Shown in pieces: positions 48,103-60,805 of a stretch of 64,000 nt of DNA. Position 1 is the first letter of the stretch, and every line of letters starts with the position of its first letter. A program made the translations under genes and the position numbers. The stretch comes from Apostichopus japonicus (Eukaryota; Echinodermata; Holothuroidea; Aspidochirotida; Stichopodidae). The notes under the pieces were generated by a model, which worked only from the letters and a program-made list of their open reading frames with translations, was not told the DNA's origin and searched no databases. The DNA lies in NCBI RefSeq assembly GCF_037975245.1, contig NC_092567.1, positions 4,534,214 through 4,598,213 of the forward strand, in the 5' to 3' direction.

Positions 48103-49611
48103 TGTGAGGGAATATCGAGCGCCCTCATATAACTTCATCAAATTCCTCGATCATAGTGATGACCTTTGACCTGAAACTGCTTCTTAGCATGTTGGTGTAA
48201 CCAGAACAACTATCCCTATTGTTTAAGCGTCTATAATCTTAGCACTGGTCTGTCTGTTGTTTACGACCCTCCACACACGCTATTTCGACTGCTGTTAGTA
48301 AACTACGTTCATACACTTTCTCTTCGAGAATATCAAACGTTGCTGGGCGAGTTGAGCTTCAAAGGTAATTATTCGTATATTGAAGACAATATGTAATGTT
48401 TTCCAAGTAATTTGTGTGTTTTACGTATTAAAAACAAGCCCACAGTTCGATTATAGTTTCAATGCTCACTCGGGTGCTCTGTCAAGTTTCACTCGTTTAG
48501 TGTAGGCTGGTCTATTTAACAATGTGTACGCTATGTATAGGCTACTGGTCGATTACCGTTAACGTTAAGTGTATGTAGGAATCGTAGCCTTAACATCGAT
48601 TAAGTGGGTATAGGAACGTGACTTTTACATCAAATTAAGCGGATTGAAGTCTGTTATTTGTCATGCTCATTTCTGTTGTAATAATTAAGAGTGTATATAT
48701 ATTGTGTCCGTAACTAAGATGTAAGATAAACATGAGAACCTGCATGATTCTCATGTGAGTACACGTGTGGAGATACTTTAGATTGACCAGTTGGGGAAGT
48801 ATTCAGATTTGGAATTGCGCCCTCAGTAAGATGGCGGTAGTTAAAATGGCCGCGCCCATGTACCGTTAGTGTTTACGATTGCATATATATCTGTATTTAA
48901 AGGTGGCCACTTCCACTAACCGTTAAAGTACATATGTCTGTATTTATATTGGTATCTAGTTATGTCTTGTTTAATGAACAAACGACATGTTCTGGATGTA
49001 TGCATTTAGGAAACCCAGTTTACTTGAGTATAATACTTATCTTACAACAGTTTTACTACAATGTTCACCCATGTGAGTTACACTAGGTTAAGCCGGTACC
49101 ACATGGTTGTGTCGTTATTATTCCTACCGTGGGGTTGACTTGTTGAAGTCCCGTTGTTTTAATGAATGAAATCTACACAGGATATGAGTAGGCAGACGTG
49201 TCTTATTACAGTCGTAAAGACTATGTCCTCTGTTAATGTATGCAAATTAAGTAGATGGTCTGCGTTGATAGTAATTCTTATTCTCAGTCATCGATGCTAT
49301 GTTGTTGTGGAATATTTTGGCAACTGTTGGAAGCTATATAGGTACGACTGGTTAACCTTTTTGTTACGTTTGACCAATTTACACATATTTTTAATGCTTT
49401 TCTGGTTATGTTTCATTGCAGATGCACTTCTAGCTCTGAAGGCCCTAAGTGTGGTCCACCGTTCTCTTTTGTTCTCTGCAAATTATATCTAAACTATTTT
49501 GAGTCGCTGGCTCCAATACCCAGCGATACTTGCGAGACCCTTGAATAAAATAATGGAAGCATAAGTTATTGTTATTGAGTTTATTTGTGTTTGTTAACTC
49601 TTGCCATTACA
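48103..49611 (+). repeat. 3' LTR
   Basis: 1,509 bp. Aligned by eye with the 5' LTR at a constant offset of 7,001, only the difference at 48172 was found. Poly(A) signal at 49544-49549. Confidence 0.96.
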
Positions 49612-50330
49612 CTTGTACCAAGTATAGTAACCTAATATGTTACATTGGAAGTTTTTATAGTTTTGTTTCCCTGTATCAAGTGTAGCAATCCAAATATGTT
49701 ACATTAGTAGTTGCTATTGTTTTGTTCCCCTGTACCAAGTGTAGCAATCCTAATATGCTACATTACAAGTTGCTATAGTTTTGTTCCCCTATATCAAGTG
49801 TAGCAATCCTAATATGTTTCATTAGTAGTTGCTATAGTGTTGTTTCCCTGTATCAAGTGTAGCAACCCCAACATGCTACATTAGTATTTGCTATAGTGTT
49901 GTCTCCCTGTATCAAGTGTAGCAACCCCAACATGCTACATTAGTATTTGCTATAGTGTTGTCTCCCTGTATCAAGTGTAGCAGTCCTCATATTCTACATT
50001 AGTGGTAGCTATAGTTTTGTTCCCAGTGAAGCAATCCTCATATTTTACATCAGTGGTTGCTATAATTTTGTTCCCCCGTATCAATCCTAATATGCTACAT
50101 TAGTATTTGCTATAGTGTTGTTCCCCTGTACCAAGAGTAGCATTCCTAATATGCTACATTAGTATTTGCTATAGTGTTGTCTCCCTGTATCAAGTGTAGA
50201 AATCCTCATATTCTACATTAGTGGTAGCTATAGTTTTGTTCCCATTGTAGCAATCCTCATATTCTACGTTAGTGGTTGCTATATTTTTGTTTCCCTGTAC
50301 CAAGTGTAGCAACCCTAATATGCTACAGTA
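49612..50330. repeat. 59-bp satellite, right part
   Basis: About 12 more copies of the unit at 40345-41101, some shortened. Joining the two flanks and removing one CTTG restores an uninterrupted unit, showing that the retrotransposon landed inside the array. Confidence 0.95.
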
Positions 50331-51215
50331 TTGTAAGTACTTTAGCTTGTTGACGGTATAACATGCACCCACAATTTGATATATGCTCGTGTTACTATGC
50401 GTGATGATGCTGTCGAGCACTACTCCCTGTTTACTGTAATTCACGTATATGTGTTAATTGGATGATACTAAGTGTTCCCTTTTCGACCTTCTATCCCATG
50501 CATGATGCAAAGTTACACTTAGTAGCAATTGTGACAGCACTAACCAAACTTTCCGTGAAATTCGAGGTTGCTAGAGTTGTAGCTATATGACAATATATAT
50601 ATATCGACATAGGCGTAGGAATTTGGGCGGGGGTTGCAGCCCATAGGAACATCACAAAATGAAATCTGAGAAAAGAGCAAAGTAAGTTAATGTCTACAAC
50701 GGGGTTCGAAACAGACCTCTGATCCGAATCCAGCTATCGCTATAAATGTCTTTACTCTTTCCATTGTTTTAAAATGTCCAGACATTTTTCGTTATTTGTT
50801 TACCTTTTTAAATATTGAATCTTGTCAGCAAGATTTTGATTAATATTAGAGATGTTATCATTGATACACTTTGCAACCTATAGGTCATTTTCAATTCCAT
50901 TATCATTATATGTAAAAGCTTATAATTATTAACCCGGGCAGAATCCTTTCGTTTTGCCAATGATTTCCTTAATAACATTCCAGTTTTCCTGAGGTCAGTC
51001 ATTTATTCACAGAATATTGTTTGTAAAGTTAGATTTCTTTGCTACGCGAATACTGGTTGCCAAATTGTGAAAAATGGTGTATTTAAGCTTGTTTGAAGGA
51101 GTGCAGCTGTAAAGAAATGCTTTTGTAGTTACAGAACGAACACTACCGGAAGTAATCCATGGAACGACTTTCTGAGATCTCTTAATTGTGTGATATTTAA
51201 GTGAATAATGTTTAC
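50331..51215. other. no gene; lone hAT-type left end at 50608
   Basis: CATAGGCGTAGGAATTTGGG at 50608 resembles the end of the element at 18723-19166, but no right end was found. Nothing else was seen. Confidence 0.45.
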
Positions 51216-52395
51216 TACAGAAAGAATTAACATATGGTACATAAATTACACTTCCTGTCCTCTAACTATGTATGCCAGTATACTAAATAGGCCTTCACAA
51301 CATATATCATACAGACACATGATGTCCTCTAATGTTCAAGAATACATACATTTTAATACCAGTATCTGTCATCTTACTGTATGCAACAGATGCTACATAC
51401 ATTACACTTCCTATCATCTAACTGTACGTGCCAGTATACAAAATAGGCCTACATAAAGTACATTATACAGACACCTGATGTCTTCTAGTGTTAAAGAATA
51501 CATACATTATAATACCAGTATCTGTCCTCTAACTGTATGAACCATATGCTATATACATTGTACTTCCTGTCCTCTAACTCTTAGTGCCAGTATACTTCAT
51601 AGGCCTACAAAGCTTACATTATACATACACCTGATGTCCACTAATGTTAAAGAAAACATACATTATAATACCAGTATCTGTCCTCTAACTGTATGAACCA
51701 TATGCTATATACATTGTACTTCCTGTCCTCTAACTCTTAGTGCCAGTATACTTCATAGGCCTACATAGCTTACATTATACAGACACCTGATGTCCACTAA
51801 TGTTAAAAAATACATACATTATAATACCAGTATCTGTCCTCTAACTGTGTGCGCCATATGCTATATACACTGTACTTCCTGTCTTCTAACTCTTAGAGCC
51901 AGTATACTTCATAGGCCTACATAGCTTACATTATACATACACCTGATGTCCACTAATGTTAAAGAATACATACATTATAATACCAGTATCTGTCCTCTAA
52001 CTGTATGAACCATATGCTATATGCATTACACTTCCTGTCCTCTAACTCTTAGAGCCAGTATACTTCATAGGCCTACAAGCTTACATTATACATACACCTG
52101 ATGTCCACTAATGTTAAAGAATACATACATTATAATACCAGTATCTGTCCTCTAACTGTATGAACCATATGCTATATGCATTACACTTCCTGTCCTCTAA
52201 CTCTTAAGCCAGTATACTTCATAGGCCTACACGCTTACATTATACATTCACCTGATGTCCACTAATGTTAAAGAATACATACATTATAATACCAGTATCT
52301 GTCCTCTAACTGTATGAACCATATGCTATATGCATTACACTTCCTGTCCTCTAAATCTTAGTGCCAGTATACTTCATAGGCCTACATAATTTAAT
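51216..52395. repeat. 156-bp satellite
   Basis: About 7.5 copies with 156-bp spacing (for example TTAAAGAA near 51491, 51647 and 51803). Units contain CCAGTATCTGTCCTCTAACT, TTCATAGGCCTACA and CACCTGATGTCC. The first copies are more diverged. Related half-units within each copy (TGTCCTCTAACT occurs twice) suggest an older dimer. Confidence 0.93.
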
Positions 52396-52451
52396 ATATG
52401 TGTATCACGGTACCACGTCTACTCATAATTTACACTGTCAAAGTATTTACA

Positions 52452-54153
<1,702 letters not shown>

Positions 54154-54221
54154 AAATGATTTTCGAGTTGGATAGCATCATGTTTGATCTCTAGAGTAGG
54201 GCAAAATATGTCACCAAAAAG

Positions 54222-54393
54222 AGAACTAGTATTGTTCGATATAGGTGACAAACGCCTACAGCGGAATTACGATCTTCCTTACCGGTTTCGAACCTCTGGA
54301 CATACAATCAGCGTCCATAGCCTAGTGGTTAGGGTGTCCGCGTACAGAGCGGGAGGCCCGTGGTTCGAATCCCGGTGGAGGCTGAAAGTTTTT
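54222..54393 (+). repeat. tRNA-derived SINE-like sequence
   Basis: 54311-54382 resembles a tRNA: A box TAGCCTAGTGG (54318-54328), B box GGTTCGAATCC (54362-54372), 6 of 7 acceptor pairs, an anticodon-like arm, and a T run (54388-54393) that could terminate Pol III. The T stem has two mismatches and no normal anticodon is convincing, so it is more likely a SINE head than a functional tRNA. The preceding 54222-54297 is repeated at 58327-58400 without the tRNA part. A (TA)n tract follows the unit. Confidence 0.6.
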
Positions 54394-54429
54394 TCACTGT
54401 TCTTGATTTTCCAACTCATTACGATTTTC

Positions 54430-54473
<44 letters not shown>
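54430..54473. repeat. (TA)n microsatellite
   Basis: About 20 TA units downstream of the SINE-like sequence. Confidence 0.95.
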
Positions 54474-54475
<2 letters not shown>

Positions 54476-55697
54476 CCTGTAAAATAGACAATCAAAGACG
54501 TGGACTTGAACAAGCAGTAGTGATAAGAATTTAGAAAGTTGTGTATGTAGTATGATATCCTAGGTATGGTATGATATGGAAGGCTAGACTTAACGAGCAT
54601 AACATTTGCGATAGTTGCAGCCTTTGTTAATGACTGGAAAGTTCTATACTGCCAGCGTCTTTATCTGAATATTTTCTTTGGGAAGGATTTTAAGTCGACC
54701 AGTAAATATATATCCCTCCCAAAATCTCTGTATGCGTAGTTACATTACACAAGGCTAAATAAACAATGTAATGCCTTTCTACGAACTGAATTCGTAACAT
54801 GTTGTGTTAGGTCCCTCTTTATGATGATCAAGTATATTTTGTTGCAAGTGTACATCAGTAAAGCGACTAAATAGATTTACAATTATGTAGCCTGGAGTCT
54901 GCCGTTATTACTGACCTCTAGTCTTACTAAAATTCACGTTATAGGAATAAATGTGGTAGTAACTTACAAGTCGAATTTTAACACACTAAAAGTAATATAG
55001 CAACCAGAAAACTTAGTAAACGCACATCTATTAATAAGTTGAGCTCATTGGTACAATCGTAGAATCCCCGGATCTAGCAACAATTGTAGCAAATGTGTTG
55101 ATTTTGTGGGTTCGTTGCTTTAAAAAATTTCAAATTTTGGTACCATTTACGATTTGTGCAAACATTTTAAGGATATATCATTTAAATATATCATTTAAAT
55201 ATATCATTTAAAGGTGGGTGCTTAAACCCGGTCTTGCAATTACGTGCTGTCGAAGTTTCCAAACGTACTGAAAGTTTGCTTTGCCTTTACGACTAATACT
55301 CACAGTGTGATATACATTTTTTCAACGGTTCAGGATTCATGTTTGCCTGCAACTAAGGACGTCGATGGGTTTATATTTCAACGCAGACGATCATTTTCTA
55401 TAACAAAAATATCTAGATCTCTTGATATCAAATTAAATATAAAAATCACATCAGTTAAACAGACAACAATTTAACAGATGAAGCAAACTTAATTTTAAGG
55501 TAAATTATCCAAATGCAAAATATGAAAGTAACATGTTGTCGCTATTATAACGCAAGTGAGCATTTCATTGTGTAACCCATGATGTTATTTGATAAACGTA
55601 ATGGAACTGTACTTAATAGTTACTTTCATTTTGAGGTCAATCTGAACGCTTACCTTCTTGCCTTATCACATTGTTGAGATACTCTCGATAAGGAAGT
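54474..55697. other. no gene recognised
   Basis: A 14-bp unit (ATATATCATTTAAA) is repeated three times near 55172-55213. Nothing else was seen. Confidence 0.45.
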
Positions 55698-55781
55698 AAT
55701 AGACACAATCGGCGACCGGCGTCACGTGACCTACAGTGGGTATACAATGTAAACAAACCAAGTGCGGTGTATGGCAACAAC

Positions 55782-56587
55782 ATGGCGTCAGCCGAGTGCC
55801 ACTGTTGTAAGGGTCGTGATTCTTGTTGCATTTGTTGGTTACATCACGATTTCAACATTCTAAATCCATCGGAAGTGTGCCCAGTGTCAACGGCCAAACT
55901 TTGTCGGAATGGTTTGGCAAATATCCTAAAAACAGTGGCACAAAATCCTGGAAGTTTTTTAAGGAGAGAAAGCTGCGTTTAACTGCATCCAATTTTGGGA
56001 AAGTAAATAAGAGAGTAAAAGAGCCAACAGAGTCTTTCTTCAAAGCAGTATTTTGCAGCAGAAATTTAGGCAGCATACGATCGGTTTCACATGGGCAAGC
56101 CAATGAGAAAACTGCGAGGAATGTGTATGCAAAGGAATGTGCCAAACAAATCAAGAATTTCAGAGTTTTCGAGAGTGGGCTTCTTGTAAATCCAGATATG
56201 CCGCATCTTGGGGCAACACCAGATGGCAAAGTGTATGATCAATCCATGGAGGAGTGCTTTGGACTGTTGGAGATAAAGTGTCCACTTGTTCAGAAAGAAC
56301 TTTCTCACGAGGAAGCTGTTTCCTCTAAAGGTTTCTATTTAAAGAAAGGACACACTAACATATATTCCCTCATGAAAAATCATCCTCATGGGTATTACGA
56401 TCAGGTCCAAGGACAATTAGCAATCTAAGGGTTACCATGGTGTGACTTTGTTGTATATTTAAGTGATTCACATGAGATGGCAGTAATAAGGAAACTGTTT
56501 GATGAAGAATATTGGAATAGTTTGTTGAGTAAATTGAACAATTTGTATGTTAAGTCTCTTCCATTTATCAGATCTCTGTCAACATAG
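55782..56587 (+). pseudogene. broken YqaJ-type (lambda exonuclease-like) nuclease gene
   Basis: The main frame (to 56428) encodes KLRLTASNFGKV, then a GQANEKTARNVY stretch, then GLLVNPDMPHLGATPDGKVY, then GLLEIKCP and YDQVQGQLAI. This order matches the YqaJ viral recombinase / lambda-exonuclease fold of the PD-(D/E)xK superfamily, with the catalytic aspartate in TPDG and the E-x-K in LEIKCP. Such enzymes degrade one strand of duplex DNA for recombination. Damage: the likely start (ATG at 55782, MASAECHCCKGRDSCC) is in another frame, with a one-base change needed near 55870-55885. A TAA at 56426-56428 interrupts the domain, after which the same frame continues with GLPWCDFVVY, typical of this family, to a TAG at 56585. 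The nuclease residues remain, but the gene as it stands is truncated. Its place inside inverted repeats suggests a transposon cargo or accessory protein. Confidence 0.82.
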
Positions 56588-56712
56588 AAAAGAAAGTGGA
56601 AAACAATCTGATTTCTGTGTTTAATCCATTCCATTTATCAGATCTATGTCAACATAAAGAAAGTGGAAAACAATCTGATGCCTGTGTTTAATCCATTCCA
56701 TTTATCAGATCT
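56561..56712. repeat. ~70-bp tandem duplication
   Basis: Just over two copies starting CCATTTATCAGATCT at 56561, 56631 and 56698, overlapping the 3' end of the broken exonuclease gene. Confidence 0.9.
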
Positions 56713-57315
56713 ATGCGAAAATGTGCTTAAAAAAAAGAAAGCTGTATATATGTCTACTACAGTTGTATTTATTTGACAAAATAAATAAATGAAAACCAGG
56801 TTGACACCGAACAAACAGTATTATTGTAAGTTTAATTCATGTATTCAACACAATAACTATCATGTACTGAATAGAGTATACCATCTACAGTATGTCATCT
56901 ACAAAAACAAATTCTTTTCAACACTACCTTGAGTTGATAGAATAATGTGTGATGCCTAGCAAGAGCAAAATTATTGCAGTTACATGAAAACATCCTATAA
57001 TTTGACTAAATAATACATGTAGAAATGTTGGCCTAGCCGGCTGAATTTCTTCATGTGTAATCTGGGGGGGGGGGGGCTGCTCTGACAAAGACAAATAAAA
57101 AAGATGACAATATGCAGGGGTTATTATCTGTGATGGTAAACTTTATGAGTGTACGCATGACCACCCCCCCCCCCCCCAAATATCCTTGATCTGCCCCTGG
57201 TAATAAATACAACATGGAAATATAATCATTTAACTTTTAAGGCAATGAATGGCAGTAAATTAACATTAACAACAATCTTTGTAATATATTGGTTTGAGGT
57301 AACACCATTATCTCT

Positions 57316-57411
57316 CAATGAGTTGGGGTGGTTTTAGCAACTCAACGTTTCGATCAGTAAGCTCTGATCGTCTTCAATACCATTGTTTGTTCAGAACCAC
57401 CCAACTCATTG
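57316..57411 (-). ncRNA. long hairpin containing a second hammerhead-core-like motif
   Basis: Outer arms (57316-57335 and 57394-57411) pair over about 18 bp with one bulge. Inside, on the minus strand, lies TTGAAGAC, a perfect 6-bp hairpin GATCAG/CTGATC, then GAAACGTT. The layout matches the motif at 36515-36550, but the first core base is T instead of C, which would be expected to inactivate a hammerhead. Confidence 0.3.
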
Positions 57412-58326
57412 GGAGATCATTATGGTTTCACCGCAAAAATTACTGGATAGTATTTCCACCATGCAAAGTTCAAAATCCTACTTTACAATCCTACTCCTAG
57501 TCCTACAATCTTATACTTTGGTTCATAGCACCTGCATTTTAATACTGATATTAAAACAAACAAAAACCTGCATTTTAAGGTACAGCCAATAATAACTACT
57601 ATGTTTTATATCATTTTCTCAATAATGAAACCTACTGGACTTATGTTTTTCCTTTGAAGGGTGATCAGAAACTTATTCAATTTAAAATTCCATATGTTAG
57701 TTAAACCAGCAACATTGTTCAAATGTTGTCAAAAGAAAAAGAAAAGTGTAAAGAATGACTTTGATTGCATAAGTTTTTCTTGTGAACACTTACCTACCAT
57801 CTGTTATACTTTTTCATAAACACTTTATGACTTGAGATACTTTCTCTTCTACATTACGCATTAATCATGACAAACTGAAAGGAATTGAGTTGCCTGTTGT
57901 TGCTTCACTTTTCATTGTTTGATACGACAATCCCCCGTGCTTAAACACTGAGCACATGTCGCGCGATGGTTTGTTATGATTCTGTACCCACTATACGTCA
58001 CGTGACCACCGCTGCTCGGAGTCGCCGATTGTGTCTATTTAGCTACGTAAGTGCTGTCTGAGCGCGATTTCAAAGAAAAGGCGGACATTTAAGGTCAATC
58101 GATAAAAAGGTTGCATTCGTAGTCATATTCAGATTGTGCGCTTGAATCCAACAAATTCACTTTATTTTGCATCGACTAAATATTACGTTATGTTTTGCGT
58201 ATATAATAAGCCGTGTGGATAATAGCATTATTACCATTCTCTGATGGAGTATGGCGTGGTTACCGGAAGTGTTAAACACGGAATGTGTCATTCTTGTGGG
58301 GGTATGACGTGGTTACCGAGAGTGAC

Positions 58327-58400
58327 AACTAGTATTGCTCGATACAGGTGGCAGTTGCCAACAGTGGAATTAAGACCTTCTTTACCGGTTTCGAACCTCT
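58327..58400 (+). repeat. second copy of the 54222-54297 repeat
   Basis: Shares AACTAGTATTG, CGATA(T/C)AGGTG and TTACCGGTTTCGAACCTCT with 54222-54297, then diverges where the tRNA-like part should begin. Confidence 0.75.
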
Positions 58401-59438
58401 TGCCTTAGAAGCGTAGCTTTAGCTACAAACCCGCAGGCGGTTTATTGAACCTGGTATCCAGTACTCATTAGTTCTCTGACGGTTGGTTCCAGCATGGCCC
58501 AACGGATTACAATTAGCAGATTGAGTTAATATATTAATATGATAATTGAATGGATGCTAACAACCCTTTTCTTTTATTTCTCTGTTTCTCCAATAATTAA
58601 CAAAACAAAACAATACTTATACTGAAATATTGTTAGTCAAGCAGCGTCCACAGTGCATCCCATTTGCTTATCGTAGCTATATTTCGTGCAAGTGGAACGG
58701 ACTGAAGAACATTTGCAATACCAGAAATGCATATATACGATGAAGAAATAAAATTGGTACACATTTGTTTTGCAATACTATAGATGCTGCACGATAATGC
58801 TAAACATTTTAACTGAATCATTGCATTTGCAAACACTGTGCCAGGCGATGACTATGGTCTTTTCCTTTCCAAATGATTTGAATAATAATGACAAAACTAC
58901 TATACTAACATATAATGGTGAATTCCAGTAACGTAATTAGATGCACGTTCCAGCTTACATACGTGGCCAAACGTGTATTTTTTCTTTCCTTTCAAGGAAC
59001 TATTATTTGAAGGATAACCGTTGACGTAATTTCAGTATCTGCACATCTGTCCAAGTTCATCATATCACAATTTCTTCATTAAAGGTTTAGATGATATAGA
59101 TTAATGTTTTTTTCCTCTTTTTTGGGCGGTCAAATTAAAAGATCTTCGTAGCTGGGAAAGAAAATTGATTATGACGATTAGAAACTTTTCCCAAATTAAT
59201 CAGGGATAATTATTTTTGTCGAAAATATAAATAGTTTTAATTATATATTAGAATTTAAAAGATGAAATCAATCCATTAATTCATATAAAAAAATAATAAT
59301 AATATGACGTGAAACAATTTGTGTATTTATTTGGATATAGAAAAGTAAAATACTACAAAAACAAAATGTTTAATATTCTTATTAACATCTGCGTATCGTT
59401 CATGATGTATATGATTGATACTATATCTTCGTTAGATT
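58401..59438. other. no gene recognised
   Basis: AT-rich. Nothing recognisable. Confidence 0.45.
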
Positions 59439-59830
59439 GTGACGATTAAATATTTAACGGTTGTCATATTTCAGACATTTACGTTGACATTGTATGTCTA
59501 TTTCACACTACCACAGAACCTACACATCTCATATTGACAAGTAGTCATATTTATTTAATCAGCTGAATGTATCTATTGTATACTTTCTTTAATTTATATC
59601 GCGTGACTACTTGACTCTATATCATCGTTAGTAATTTAGACTGAGAGTTTGTGACGATTAAATAGTTAACGTTTGTCATATATCATATATTTACGTTGTT
59701 TGACTCTGTATGACTATTTCACACTACCACAAACCCTACACATGTAATATTAATATACAGGTAGTCATATTCATATAATCAGCTGAATGTATCTATTGTA
59801 TACTTTCTTTAATTCATATCGCGTGACTAC
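59439..59830. repeat. ~215-bp tandem duplication
   Basis: GTGACGATTAAAT at 59439 and 59651, TTTCACACTACCACA, and AATCAGCTGAATGTATC through GCGTGACTAC (ends near 59610 and 59830) define two diverged copies. A fragment of a third (AAGTAGTCATATTTAA) lies near 60005. Confidence 0.9.
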
Positions 59831-60805
59831 TTAAATCCCTACTACCTTCCTATACCCCCACCAATGACAACACTATCTGAATGCCGTCTACCATTTAATA
59901 CATTTTCTTTCTTTAACATTCTATTTTTTTTAAACTATTTCACACCTCCCTTACCTCCCACCCCCCTCCCCCAAAAAACAAATAACATGTATAATATAAA
60001 CAGGCAAGTAGTCATATTTAAGTAATAACCTATTCATATCAATGGCTCTTTCTTCAATTGTCACTGAATGAAGTACTTCACCCTACAACTCTCTCCTGAT
60101 ACCACCAACTCTACCCCTCTCTTCTAAGAGTATATATATTTAACATCATTTTTTGAATTTTCTCTTTAAATAACACCCGTCCCGACAACATGTTCTTATT
60201 TTCACATTACTTTTGAAACAAATGTATAGGCAATTACAAGAAAAATACACTTTACTGAAGAAAAGAAAAAACACCACAAGTATTTCAACGGAATTTGAAC
60301 GATATAATATGACTCCAACAAGGCACACATTACTATAATGTCCAGTAAGTCATTACATCGCCGTGTGTTTAAGTAGTGAAGCCTTGAAAATAATGAGGGC
60401 GCTTTGCGTTATACTGCAAAAGCCAGATCATTTGTACGTCTGCATATACATACACTCTAAAAAAGATGGGTAATATTTTCTGGGCAAATGCTCGGTTGGG
60501 GAGTTCTTGAACAATATTGGGCAAAATCCCTGCTCTATGTGTTGACCAACTTATAGTAAAACAGAATTTAGTAAACCGCTGTGCAAAGTGAATGGAATAT
60601 ACCCAACATTTGGTAAGCGTCCCGCCAAATCGAAAGTCACTGGTACTGACTGGGGCGACGCGCACATCTGCGACGAAAAAATGAACGTTTTGCCTATACA
60701 TTTGTGTGTGTTTGCGTGGACAAACACCGTACGTTACGTATCATCGCATAGCTCATACATACAGTGTAGATGACGAGTGTAGATGAAAATATAGAAGATT
60801 GGCAG
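59831..60805. other. no gene; dispersed repeat copy 2 at 60365-60455
   Basis: 60365-60455 repeats the sequence at 4806-4897. Two overlapping ORFs at 60369-60773 have no recognisable domain. Confidence 0.5.

Larger units (their letters stand above)
41102..49611 (+). mobile_element. complete Ty3/gypsy LTR retrotransposon, 8,510 bp
   Basis: Order: 5' LTR, primer-binding site, gag, -1 frameshift signal, pol (protease, reverse transcriptase, RNase H, integrase), spacer, polypurine tract, 3' LTR. The pol order with integrase last defines Ty3/gypsy (Metaviridae). No envelope-like gene is seen. The LTRs are 1,509 bp each and start TGTG and end TACA. A 4-bp direct repeat CTTG flanks the element (41098-41101 and 49612-49615). 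Only one LTR difference was noticed by eye, and both ORFs are open, so the insertion is very recent and may be able to transpose. Clade was not assigned. Confidence 0.97.
55698..58039. mobile_element. 2.3-kb DNA element with inverted ends carrying a YqaJ-type gene
   Basis: Left end 55698-55765 and right end 57970-58039 are inverted copies. The outer 19 bp are identical (AATAGACACAATCGGCGAC), followed by GTCACGTGAC, AGTGGGTA and ACAAACCA blocks at matching spacing; the right end has a few extra bases. The target duplication is not resolved. The left half carries a broken exonuclease gene starting just inside the inverted repeat; the right half holds a tandem duplication, G/C runs near 57063 and 57163, and a hairpin at 57316-57411. 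The superfamily is not recognised. Confidence 0.65.

Noticed and set aside
54311-54382. Functional tRNA gene
   Set aside because: A and B boxes are good, but the T stem has two mismatches, one acceptor pair fails and the anticodon is not normal.
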